Below, piece by piece: positions 1 to 7,275 of a DNA stretch of 37,412 bases. Origin of the DNA: Clostridia bacterium (lineage in GTDB: Bacteria > Bacillota > Clostridia > TANB77 > CAG-508); assembly GCA_017404025.1 (NCBI GenBank), contig JAFRDD010000040.1, forward strand, positions 1-37,412. Reading direction: 5' to 3'. The translations under genes and the position numbers were made by a program. Every line of letters starts with the position of its first letter. The first letter of the stretch is position 1. The notes under the pieces are model-generated. The model was not told the DNA's origin. It searched no databases and was given only the letters and a program-made list of their open reading frames with translations.

Positions 1-5
1 ATAAT

Positions 6-37
6 CCTACTGGAAATTATTGCCAATTTCTAATAGG
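6..37. repeat. Imperfect inverted repeat at left edge
   Basis: Positions 6-18 and 25-37 form a 13-bp imperfect hairpin around a 6-nt loop; the mismatches can be G.U pairs in RNA. It lies about 75 nt past the end of the last resistance gene in the direction of transcription, so it could help end that transcript. No convincing U-tract follows on the minus strand, so terminator function is only a guess. The rest of 1-113 is AT-rich and shows no gene. Confidence 0.3.
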
Positions 38-113
38 TTATTTTCTGTGTTTATTTTTCTTTTCTTACTAACCCTAAACTATATTTATTTATTAATTTTA
101 TGTTACTTCATTT

Positions 114-671
114 TTATAATTTAGTTTCGCAATTATCTAACATTTCCTTTGTAATTAATAATTGTCGTGCAATACTTTCTTTACCAAATACTAACTCTTT
201 TTTCTCTAAATCAGTATGAATAAAACCTGCTTTTTTGAATGTTTTAATAGCCCCTATTCTATCTAATGGAATTATATCAGATAATTCACTTATATTATTC
301 TTTTCAAAAGCAACTTTTTCAAGTTCTAATAAAGCATTATAACTATAACCTTTTCCTCTGTATTTATCTTGAATAACAATTCCCATACTATGTATTCCAT
401 TATCTAAATAATAATATACTTCTCCAATAGGCTCTGCTATTTTACTATCATAGATATAAGCAAAATATTTATCTGGCTCTTTATTAACCCAATTATTATA
501 CCAAGTTATCATTTCTTCGTCAGTTTTAGTTATAGTCCCTGTTTCTTTATCATAACCCTTTAAATCCATATCATAACCTGCATTATATGACATTGTCTTA
601 AGGTCTTTCATCCATTCTTGTCTATAATGTAATTCATCAATACTAGGTACTTTTAAATATGTATTTGGCAT
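114..671 (-). CDS. GNAT family N-acetyltransferase (185 aa)
   Basis: This cytosolic GNAT-fold acetyltransferase would move an acetyl group from acetyl-CoA to an amine; the substrate is unknown. The acetyl-CoA loop is visible as KYRGKGYSYNAL (around residues 103-114), after a beta-strand segment SMGIVIQ, with a typical C-terminal KTFKKAGF segment. The ATG at 671 follows AAGGAAG with good spacing. It is the last gene of a six-gene operon with aminoglycoside-modifying enzymes, so an antibiotic or detoxification substrate is plausible but inferred. GNATs of this shape (N-terminal RQ..M.D..TMSYN) are common in Firmicutes and many have no defined substrate. Confidence 0.85.
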   Translation of the reverse strand: MPNTYLKVPSIDELHYRQEWMKDLKTMSYNAGYDMDLKGYDKETGTITKTDEEMITWYNNWVNKEPDKYFAYIYDSKIAEPIGEVYYYLDNGIHSMGIVIQDKYRGKGYSYNALLELEKVAFEKNNISELSDIIPLDRIGAIKTFKKAGFIHTDLEKKELVFGKESIARQLLITKEMLDNCETKL

Positions 672-683
672 ACAAACACTTCC

Positions 684-1190
684 TTACTTTTTAATACTTT
701 TCGTTCTATCAACTTTATGTATTACATCTACTTCATCTTCTGTTGGTTCTTCCCATTTAGATTCTAACTTTTTCATTAGTCCCTCATCTAAATAAAAATC
801 TGAGCCACCATTACCATCTAATACTCTTTGATTTCTTTCTGCAATATTTTGTTTCCAAGTTTCATCATCAACACATACATAATGAATTTCACATTCTATT
901 CCATTATTTTTGTAATATTCTCTTATTTCTTTTCTATCTTTGTGTGACCATAAACCTCTTTCAAAAATCACATTAGCACCGGCTTGTGCTATTTCTCCAA
1001 CTTTTCTAGTTAGATATTTATTTAATCTCTCAGAGAATACATTATAAAATTCTCCTTGTTCATTGTTTATCAATTCATAAGTGGCTTCATCTGGCGATAT
1101 AATTACTGCATTTAAAGACTCTTTAATAGCCTTTGAATAATGACTTTTACCACTACATATTTTGCCACATACTAATATTACTTTACCCAT
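684..1190 (-). CDS. AAA_33-type P-loop kinase (168 aa)
   Basis: This is a small P-loop nucleotide-binding protein with a Walker A motif GKICSGKS at residues 9-16, an acidic residue in ISPDE that fits a substrate or Mg site, and a strand ANVIFERG. The size and layout match the zeta-toxin/chloramphenicol-phosphotransferase-like AAA_33 group, which phosphorylates small molecules or nucleotides. The substrate cannot be read from the sequence. The start ATG lies just behind the APH(2'') stop codon; the ribosome binding site GGAAGTGATG overlaps the end of that gene, so translation is probably coupled. Placement between an aminoglycoside kinase and a GNAT suggests another drug-modifying activity, but this is inference. 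Confidence 0.8.
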   Translation of the reverse strand: MGKVILVCGKICSGKSHYSKAIKESLNAVIISPDEATYELINNEQGEFYNVFSERLNKYLTRKVGEIAQAGANVIFERGLWSHKDRKEIREYYKNNGIECEIHYVCVDDETWKQNIAERNQRVLDGNGGSDFYLDEGLMKKLESKWEEPTEDEVDVIHKVDRTKSIKK

Positions 1191-1194
1191 ATCA

Positions 1195-2088
1195 TCACTT
1201 CCTTAATTTTTCATCTTTGTGAGTTCTTATATAAATCTCTTTTCTACCTTTTTCTATAAAATCAGGTCTATTATTTTTAATACCATATACAATAGTTTCT
1301 ATTGGATAATATTGTTCTACAACATCTTGATATTCTTTTGCTTTTGAAATATCAATATTTCCGTATAATCTTAATATATCTTCTCCAAAAGATACACCAA
1401 TTTCTTCTTCACTATCTTCTAGTAAATATATGAAATCACAATACTCATCTATAATTCCAGAATCTCCAAAATCTATTACACCACATAATCTATTTTCATC
1501 ATCAAGTAATAAATGATTACAACTAAAATCATTATGGCATAAGCATTTTTTACCATCAAATATAGTTGTACTATGTAATCTTTGCATAAATTCTTCTACA
1601 TATTGTTTTTCAATATCAGTAAGACTATCATATATTGTGTCTTTTAGTAATTGATATTCTTCCAAAACATTTTGTTTATTGTCTATCGTATATGAACTTA
1701 TTTCACTATAATCTAAATCGTGCATTTGTCTTAAAAACATAGCAATATCTTGCTTTAATAATTCTTGCTTTTCTTTTGATAAAGTAAAATATATTTCTGG
1801 TGTTAAAAAAGTTCCTTTAATTTCTTTATATCCTAAAATAGATAATTCTTCACTTATATATGAATATTCTATATTTGGTACTTTAATATTTGTATTTAAT
1901 TTTTTATTTAGAAAATCATATATTGCTTTTTCTTTTTCATACCCTTTTTTCTTATTAGCACTGAACTTGATTTTAAAAACATATTCATTATTTACGATGT
2001 ATGCTTTGCTGTCATACCCCTCACCAATTAACTTTATACTATCAACAACTATATTGCATTTTTCTTCTATTATCTTTTTTATATCCAT
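1195..2088 (-). CDS. aph(2'')-I: APH(2'')-I family aminoglycoside phosphotransferase
   Basis: This is a nucleotide-dependent O-phosphotransferase that modifies the 2'' hydroxyl of gentamicin-type aminoglycosides. The 297-aa protein closely matches, from memory, the C-terminal kinase half of the bifunctional AAC(6')-Ie/APH(2'')-Ia enzyme, for example in the [15 protein letters not shown] and [15 protein letters not shown] segments. Catalytic HNDFSCNH is at about 185-192 and the metal-binding DFG at 206-208. The N-terminal GEGYDS loop binds nucleotide. No AAC(6') domain is fused, as in standalone variants such as APH(2'')-If. Its ATG overlaps the upstream stop (TAATG), so translation is probably coupled. 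Intact, with no missing catalytic residue. The exact allele needs alignment. Confidence 0.95.
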   Translation of the reverse strand: MDIKKIIEEKCNIVVDSIKLIGEGYDSKAYIVNNEYVFKIKFSANKKKGYEKEKAIYDFLNKKLNTNIKVPNIEYSYISEELSILGYKEIKGTFLTPEIYFTLSKEKQELLKQDIAMFLRQMHDLDYSEISSYTIDNKQNVLEEYQLLKDTIYDSLTDIEKQYVEEFMQRLHSTTIFDGKKCLCHNDFSCNHLLLDDENRLCGVIDFGDSGIIDEYCDFIYLLEDSEEEIGVSFGEDILRLYGNIDISKAKEYQDVVEQYYPIETIVYGIKNNRPDFIEKGRKEIYIRTHKDEKLRK

Positions 2089-2516
2089 TAGTTTTTCTCC
2101 TTAAAATCATACACATAAATAATTTCATCATCTGCTTTATTTATTCCTCCTGCTTTTTCATAACATTTACAAGCAGAAATATTGCTTCTATTCGTTATTA
2201 AATACATTTTATAACAATCAATACTTTTAGCATAATCACGAGCAAATGATATTAAACCTGTTCCATAACCTTTTCCTTGATAATCCGGCATAACATCAAT
2301 AGCGTCAAGATAGAATACTTTTCTTCCGTCTGGTTTTAATAAAATATAACCAAAAGCAAACCCAACTATCTTATTATTTATCTTTGCAATAAATCCAAAA
2401 TCATTTTTATTATCTATAAATTTTTTTAAAACATCTACATTATATTTTGTATTTTCATCATCAACAAAATCTAACATAAGTTCTAAATCTTGTTCTTCTA
2501 ATAATTTATATTCCAT
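2088..2516 (-). CDS. AAC(3)-I-like GNAT acetyltransferase (142 aa)
   Basis: A single-domain GNAT of 142 aa. The pattern [11 protein letters not shown] near the N-terminus, [31 protein letters not shown] (CoA-binding around residues 70-90) and a short acidic C-terminus resemble the AAC(3)-I gentamicin acetyltransferase family. If so it acetylates the 3-amino group of gentamicin-type drugs; that family assignment is from remembered motifs and overall identity looks moderate. The ATG at 2516 follows AGGAG. The stop codon overlaps the aph(2'') start, so the two enzymes are likely made in fixed ratio, and both would act on gentamicin. An unrelated GNAT with another substrate remains possible. Confidence 0.8.
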   Translation of the reverse strand: MEYKLLEEQDLELMLDFVDDENTKYNVDVLKKFIDNKNDFGFIAKINNKIVGFAFGYILLKPDGRKVFYLDAIDVMPDYQGKGYGTGLISFARDYAKSIDCYKMYLITNRSNISACKCYEKAGGINKADDEIIYVYDFKEKN

Positions 2517-2532
2517 CTATCTCAACTCCTAG

Positions 2533-4434
2533 TTATTTTACTTTTCTTGTTTCATCAAGTTTTAGTTTTTTTACTTTTTCTCTTACTTCTTGCATTCTTT
2601 CTTCATCTTTGGTATTTTTATAATTTTCTAATGATTCTATTATACTATAAAATACTAATCTTTCGTTAATGTATGGTATCTCATTTAACTCTTTATAATT
2701 TTCTAAAAACATACTAATTAAATTTTGATAATCAGATTCAACTGCTAACATATCTGTTTTAGCACTTGCCCATAAATAAGGCTGAGTATCGTATTTTGAG
2801 AATATTCTAAACTCATAATCTATTGGTGCTACCATACATCTCTCAAAATCTAATAAATGTAGTTTCGTTCCATCAAACATAAAATTATCAAAATGCAAAT
2901 CTCCGTGTATTAGTCCAAATGTATTTTCTTTAAAATACTTATAGCACATATCTATTAAATCATTAAATAATTCATCATCAAGATTGCACTTATCTTTTAA
3001 ATATAATATTTTTGTCTTTAATATTTCTAAAAACTCATAACCTTTAACTTCTTTTGAGTGAAAAGGTTTTAAAATATCAATAATTTGAATTACTATTTTT
3101 CTTCTTTCAATATCAGATAATCTATACCATAATTCATATAAAGTCTTACCAGATACTTTTTCTATAACTTCGTAATAATAAGGTACTACGTTTTTAGTTG
3201 TATCACTAACATATAATTTTGGTATTCCATTATTATCTTTATTTTCTTTATAGAAGTTTATTTCATTTTCAAATCTTTCTTCATTTTTAGAATCAGTACA
3301 TATTCTAATTATGTAGTTATCAACTGAATATATAGTATTTGTAAACCCTGCTGTGATAAGTCTAAATTGCTTACCTTTTAAAATCTCATTACTATCTACA
3401 ATTTGTTGCATTACACTATCATAATTTTCTGTTTCTTTAATTGTTAATTTTGTAATAATATCATACATATCTCCGATTAAATCTAAATATCTATTTATTT
3501 CATCAATAGTTTTTACAACTTCATTCTCTGCAAGTTTCATTTCTTCTTCATCATTAGAAACAATACCTAGACTTCTTTCTAAATTATATTTAAGCCAACC
3601 AAATCTACCTACTAAATTACCACAAATAACATCATACCACTCAATATCTTCAATATTTCTATATTTAGAATACTCTTTAAATATTGCTATGAACTTTTCT
3701 TCACTAAAATTATTACTTAAAAATCCAGACCAACATAATGCGTCTTCTAATAATTCTCTTTCTGGATTAGCAACTCCTGCACATTCCCAATCAATAATAA
3801 TAGGATTATCGTTATTCCACATTACATTTTTCGGATCCATATCAGAGTGACATATTGTTTGATTATTGTTTGTAGCATTAAATCTTTGATTTGCTCTTTT
3901 TAGCATAGAGTTATATTTCTTATAATTCTTTAAAAATACATTTTTATATGGCATTTTACTAAAATTAGGATTATTTATATAACTCTCCCAATCATATAAT
4001 CTCTTATATTCAACTACATTAGGCTCTAATCCTATTTCTTTATAATCTAATGAATGAATATGTGCTAAAACATTTCCAATTTTCTTGCAATGTTCAACAG
4101 TTATTTCATCATCTTTTAACGTTTTTCCCTCAACATAATCAAATACCATATAATACATATCATCTAATTTTGTTAAGTAATTACCATCAATATCTAATGC
4201 ACTAGATACAGGTATTCCATTTTTCTTTGCTAGATTAGAAACTGATTCTGATACTACAAAATTACCGTATGCTTCTTTCCTAGACATTACTTCTGGATTT
4301 AATACTTTAACACAATAAATACCTTTATCTGTTTCTACTTTAAACATTTTGTGCATTAAACCACCAGATATTTTTGTAATATTAATTACTTTACCAAAAT
4401 CATATTTCTCACAAAATTTTTCTATATTCATCAT
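2533..4434 (-). CDS. Tandem two-domain aminoglycoside/choline kinase-like phosphotransferase
   Basis: One polypeptide of about 633 aa with two complete APH/choline-kinase-fold domains. Domain 1 (about 1-330) has HSDMDPKN near 196-203 and a metal-binding IIDWE near 214-217. Domain 2 (about 350-625) has HGDLHFDN near 510-517 and LLDFE near 527-531. Both keep the catalytic Asp, the Asn and the second Asp, so both could be active, unlike fusions where one half is degenerate. Normal members of this superfamily are 260-330 aa. I chose an ATG at 4434 (a second is at 4431) because GGTGAG lies just upstream; TTG and GTG codons at 4443 and 4440 are less likely. The gene overlaps the upstream GNAT by 26 nt. 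Substrates are unknown; streptomycin, spectinomycin or macrolide-type drugs are possible. Confidence 0.85.
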   Translation of the reverse strand: MMNIEKFCEKYDFGKVINITKISGGLMHKMFKVETDKGIYCVKVLNPEVMSRKEAYGNFVVSESVSNLAKKNGIPVSSALDIDGNYLTKLDDMYYMVFDYVEGKTLKDDEITVEHCKKIGNVLAHIHSLDYKEIGLEPNVVEYKRLYDWESYINNPNFSKMPYKNVFLKNYKKYNSMLKRANQRFNATNNNQTICHSDMDPKNVMWNNDNPIIIDWECAGVANPERELLEDALCWSGFLSNNFSEEKFIAIFKEYSKYRNIEDIEWYDVICGNLVGRFGWLKYNLERSLGIVSNDEEEMKLAENEVVKTIDEINRYLDLIGDMYDIITKLTIKETENYDSVMQQIVDSNEILKGKQFRLITAGFTNTIYSVDNYIIRICTDSKNEERFENEINFYKENKDNNGIPKLYVSDTTKNVVPYYYEVIEKVSGKTLYELWYRLSDIERRKIVIQIIDILKPFHSKEVKGYEFLEILKTKILYLKDKCNLDDELFNDLIDMCYKYFKENTFGLIHGDLHFDNFMFDGTKLHLLDFERCMVAPIDYEFRIFSKYDTQPYLWASAKTDMLAVESDYQNLISMFLENYKELNEIPYINERLVFYSIIESLENYKNTKDEERMQEVREKVKKLKLDETRKVK

Positions 4435-5203
4435 TCTCACCAACTATCTGTAATTTTTCATTTTCAAAATTATATTTATAATAATGTACTTGTCCATTAT
4501 CATTGATACCAATGATTGGACCTTTTTCATCCCAAACTTTATATACAAAAGGCTCATTAAATTTACTTTTTAAAAAATCGTATGCTTGAACATATAAAGG
4601 ATTATACATATCACTTATTTCTATATCATCAACACCAGATAATTTTTCGTGATTTGTTAATTTTTTTATTATTTGCCATCCTAAATAATGTTCTTCTATT
4701 TTATAAGGCTCAAATCCCATATCTAAATAAACTTTTACTGCTAACCAAGTATGTGTTTGTGTATGTAATAAAGTCTTCTTATGTCCTAATCTTCTCATCT
4801 GCTTTAATGTTTCACATATTAAAGGTTTTGATAAATGCTGTCCTTGATATTCTTTCTTTACAGAAACCCAATGAACATTACCTGTAATATCATCTACTTT
4901 ATTTTCTAAATAAAATGCAGTGGATGTAGCAACTTTCTCGCCTTTTTCATTTTCTATAAAGATACAAAGTTTTTTTAATTCTTCATAATGATTTCCATAA
5001 TAATGATTAAACGCTTCCATTCCCTCATCAAAAGTTAAAAATTCTCCACTAGACATTTCTATTTCAACCCAGTCTTTTTCATCTCCGTCATTGAATAAAA
5101 CAAATCTATATCCGTCTGGAAGTTTATATTCTTTTATATTATCTAAATCATTATTTACTAAATACAAATCTACATATTTTAAAGTTCTATCTATTGTATT
5201 CAT
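4409..5203 (-). CDS. GNAT family N-acetyltransferase (264 aa), first gene of resistance operon
   Basis: A GNAT with a long N-terminal extension and a C-terminal tail. The acetyl-CoA core runs through NVHWVSVKKEYQGQHLSKPL (about 108-127) and ends with LHTQTHTWLAVKVYLDMGFEP, a normal GNAT motif B. The tail (about 190-264) is unlike a simple GNAT and may bind substrate. The ATG at 5203 has GGAGAT about 8 nt upstream and stands 22 nt beyond an intrinsic terminator, so the gene is the first target of the leader attenuator. The substrate is not identifiable; its position at the head of an aminoglycoside-modifying operon suggests a drug. Confidence 0.85.
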   Translation of the reverse strand: MNTIDRTLKYVDLYLVNNDLDNIKEYKLPDGYRFVLFNDGDEKDWVEIEMSSGEFLTFDEGMEAFNHYYGNHYEELKKLCIFIENEKGEKVATSTAFYLENKVDDITGNVHWVSVKKEYQGQHLSKPLICETLKQMRRLGHKKTLLHTQTHTWLAVKVYLDMGFEPYKIEEHYLGWQIIKKLTNHEKLSGVDDIEISDMYNPLYVQAYDFLKSKFNEPFVYKVWDEKGPIIGINDNGQVHYYKYNFENEKLQIVGENDEYRKIL

Positions 5204-5224
5204 TCTATAACATCTCCATTCTTT

Positions 5225-5266
5225 GAGTCTTTTTTAAACAAAAAGACCCTCTAATAATAGAGAGTC
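5225..5266 (-). terminator. Attenuator terminator with competing stem before resistance operon
   Basis: On the minus strand, 5266-5245 folds into an 8-bp stem (GACTCTCT / AGAGGGTC with one G.U) followed by TTTTTG, an intrinsic terminator. The 3' half of this stem plus its U-tract (5249-5240) can instead pair with 5234-5225 (AAAAAGACTC), giving a mutually exclusive 10-bp stem. The element lies between the leader peptide stop and the first GNAT start, so it can decide whether the operon is transcribed. Structures were found by eye and no folding energy was calculated. Confidence 0.75.
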
Positions 5267-5296
5267 CACCACAAAACTATACTAATAAAGTCTATT

Positions 5297-5377
5297 TTAT
5301 TGTACGCTTAAAGAAAGTGTGATTAACCCACTATTATTTACAAATTCTATTAATTTTCTTACATTTACTTTTTTCAT
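5297..5377 (-). CDS. 26-aa leader peptide of the resistance operon
   Basis: A short open frame (ATG at 5377, TAA at 5297-5299) encodes a 26-residue peptide beginning MKKVNVRKLIEF and ending TLSLSVQ. It has a strong site AAAGGAG about 11 nt upstream, stands just behind a good promoter, and is followed by a terminator and the first resistance gene. This is the classic arrangement of attenuation leaders for ribosome-targeting drugs (erm, cfr, vmlR and tet(M) types), where drug-affected translation of the leader changes RNA folding. The peptide does not match leaders I remember. Confidence 0.65.
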   Translation of the reverse strand: MKKVNVRKLIEFVNNSGLITLSLSVQ

Positions 5378-5396
5378 TGTCAATCACACTCCTTTC
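5313..5396 (-). promoter_or_regulatory. Stem sequestering the leader-peptide ribosome binding site
   Basis: RNA from 5396-5379 (containing the leader site GAAAGGAG and the GTGTGATTGAC that follows) can pair with 5327-5313 (GTTAATCACAC then TTTC), giving 11 bp with one G.U, a 2-nt bulge and 4 more bp. The 3' arm lies inside leader codons about 17-22, so a ribosome on the leader opens the stem, and a stalled ribosome would free or block parts of it. It supports a translation-sensing role. Confidence 0.6.
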
Positions 5397-5407
5397 GTTT
5401 TCCGAAT

Positions 5408-5436
5408 ATTCTACCACAAAAATCTTGTGTTGACAA
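5408..5436 (-). promoter_or_regulatory. Promoter P2 of resistance operon
   Basis: Minus-strand -35 TTGTCA (5436-5431) and -10 TAGAAT (5413-5408) are separated by exactly 17 nt and each differs from the vegetative consensus at one base. The predicted start lies near 5400, some 20-25 nt upstream of the leader-peptide ATG. Confidence 0.75.
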
Positions 5437-5459
5437 TATGTTTTGATACTCTCCTCAAA

Positions 5460-5516
5460 ATTATATCATAATAATAAAAATTTTTCTATAATTTACACCG
5501 ATTTCTGCTAATATTT
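5460..5516 (-). promoter_or_regulatory. Second promoter candidate P1 and 20-bp block shared with the endonuclease cassette
   Basis: TGATATAAT on the minus strand (5468-5460) is a perfect extended -10 box without a clear -35. About 28 nt upstream, 5497-5516 matches 18 of 20 positions of 19641-19660, where the same TGATATAAT box also follows. The remainder of 5437-5621 holds only AT-rich sequence and the inverted repeat listed separately. Confidence 0.45.
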
Positions 5517-5526
5517 TATATGTAGT

Positions 5527-5563
5527 GATAAGGCTATTTCTTAAATTTAGAAATAACCTTATC
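5527..5563. repeat. 15-bp inverted repeat after the conjugation operon
   Basis: Arms 5527-5541 and 5549-5563 pair over 15 bp with a single mismatch around a 7-nt loop. It is placed about 60 nt after the last transfer gene, before the resistance operon promoters. It may end or stabilise the conjugation transcript, though the minus strand lacks a U-tract after it. The plus-strand side is followed by moderately T-rich sequence. Confidence 0.45.
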
Positions 5564-5621
5564 TATTTTAATTAACATTAGTAATATTGCTATAAATAAT
5601 TTTAATATTGAAAATAGCATA

Positions 5622-7256
5622 CTAATCTACCTTAAAGTAATTAAATTGTGAAGTTTTACTAACCTCGTAAGCATTCCACATTATAGTTTGATTAGAAGCC
5701 GGATCAACCATCATAACATTGACAGAATCTAATCCTGTGACTGCTACCCAGTGTTGATTACCCGGTGTTGCTCCTTTTACTTCTGCTGTAATATAATATC
5801 CTTGACTAAAATATTGAGAAATCAATGCTAGTTTTTCACTTCTTGATTTTCCCTTTAAATCAACGTGTCCTGCATAACTGAATCCAGGTACTGCTTTACT
5901 TACTGCTGCATATTGTAAATTACCACCACTATCAAATCCACCATTTTTATTAAGTGCCTCAACAAAAGTTCCCGGATTAAATGGACTTATAGTTGTATTA
6001 ACACCAGACTTCTCAATTAAGATTGAAATAGATGTCACTAGGCAACCAATTTTACCTATTGTACTACTTGTATTACCTATTCTTACATTAGACCAACTAG
6101 GGTCGCCTTGCCTCCAATTAACATATTCGCCAGAGCCATTACTTCCATAGATTACTCCACCCCATAAACTTGCATATTTATCACTTGATAATTCTGCTAG
6201 TTGAGTATTTTGTTCATTATTAAAACTATATTGCGATTTCATATCTTCCACTGATTTAGAAGTTATTTTTATATGCAATACTTTCTTTTGAACTTCTTTC
6301 GGCTCCTCACTTGTATTAACACCTTGTTCTGTGACAGTTTCATCTTTTACTTCTGAAGATAAACTATTCATATCCCAAAATATTTCTTTTAAAACTTTCT
6401 TTTTATTATCATCCATTGTGACGACATCTGTTTCATTTTTACCATTAGACTGCTTTATTGTATAAACAAGTAAAACATCTTTCCAAGAAGCCATACTACC
6501 ATCTAAAACATACTCATCGTGTGCATTAGAGTTTTGAATTTCTTGAATTTTGTCTGCAAATTCTTGATTACATTCTGCAACTACTTCATTCATAGTTATT
6601 GCATTAGCACTTGTTTTCTCACTTGAAAAGAATATTCCAAATATAGAACTTACTAATAGTCCTACTAAGCAAATAACTATTATTACAACTACTGCAACCC
6701 AACCTCCTGCAACAATAGCAGCAATCAATGCTTTTGTTCCGGCAATGATTGCTTTTATTGCAGATATTGTTGCTTTAACTGCTAACTTAATTCCTTGTGC
6801 AGTTCTTTTTGCAGTTTCTTTTGCTATTTGTGCTGCTCTTTTACTTGCTTTAACTGTTTCTTTTGCAGTTTTCTCGGCTTTCTTTGCAACTTCTTTACTT
6901 GTTTTAATTGCAGTTTTGGTATTTTTCACAGTAGATTTAACTTTACTTTTAGTCTGTATTTTTTTCTTTAATTGTTTAATTTTTGCTTTTGATTTTTGAT
7001 AATTTTCTTTTGTTTTCATTAAAGATTTTTGTCCTTGCTTATTAAATTGATGAACACCCTCATCTACTGCTCTATTAGTCGCAAACTTTATTTTATTATT
7101 TGCATACTCATTAGCACTTGTATCATTGCTAACACTTTCCTCTGCTTTTTCCTTTGTTCTAACTATGGTATCTTTAAATCTTTCAGTCTGTACTACTGCT
7201 TTATTTATAGTCTTTACACTCTTTTTTGCTATATCTTTGACTTTTATATCTGCCAA
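5622..7256 (-). CDS. Membrane-anchored C39-like peptidase/cell-wall hydrolase of the transfer system
   Basis: Last gene of the transfer operon. A long basic, Lys/Ala-rich helical N-terminus (about 1-180) leads to one strong membrane helix (about 185-210), then an extracellular region ending in a C39_2-like cysteine peptidase fold. Visible candidates are Cys in GKIGCLVTS (about 405), His in NQHWVAVTG (about 502) and Asp in MVDPAS (about 518). Proteins at this site in related elements locally open the peptidoglycan for the channel (VirB1 role), often with NlpC/P60 or lysozyme domains; here a C39-like fold is used instead. I prefer TTG at 7256, because GGAGGT stands 7 nt before it while GTG at 7265 overlaps that site. 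Confidence 0.75.
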   Translation of the reverse strand: MADIKVKDIAKKSVKTINKAVVQTERFKDTIVRTKEKAEESVSNDTSANEYANNKIKFATNRAVDEGVHQFNKQGQKSLMKTKENYQKSKAKIKQLKKKIQTKSKVKSTVKNTKTAIKTSKEVAKKAEKTAKETVKASKRAAQIAKETAKRTAQGIKLAVKATISAIKAIIAGTKALIAAIVAGGWVAVVVIIVICLVGLLVSSIFGIFFSSEKTSANAITMNEVVAECNQEFADKIQEIQNSNAHDEYVLDGSMASWKDVLLVYTIKQSNGKNETDVVTMDDNKKKVLKEIFWDMNSLSSEVKDETVTEQGVNTSEEPKEVQKKVLHIKITSKSVEDMKSQYSFNNEQNTQLAELSSDKYASLWGGVIYGSNGSGEYVNWRQGDPSWSNVRIGNTSSTIGKIGCLVTSISILIEKSGVNTTISPFNPGTFVEALNKNGGFDSGGNLQYAAVSKAVPGFSYAGHVDLKGKSRSEKLALISQYFSQGYYITAEVKGATPGNQHWVAVTGLDSVNVMMVDPASNQTIMWNAYEVSKTSQFNYFKVD

Positions 7257-7275
7257 GATAACCACCTCCTAATCG

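Noticed and set aside
684..1190. Chloramphenicol phosphotransferase as a firm name
   Set aside because: The P-loop and size fit AAA_33 kinases in general; the substrate-binding residues cannot be judged by eye.
5204..5460. Aminoglycoside-sensing aac/aad-type riboswitch
   Set aside because: The leader here has an ORF, an RBS-hiding stem and a terminator, which fits translation-coupled attenuation; I see none of the features I remember for the integron aac/aad leader, whose role is itself debated.
6745..6999. Plus-strand hydrophobic 84-aa frame looking like a membrane protein
   Set aside because: It is the complement of the Lys/Ala-rich helix of the C39-like gene; Ala/Phe/Leu richness arises from the reverse codons.
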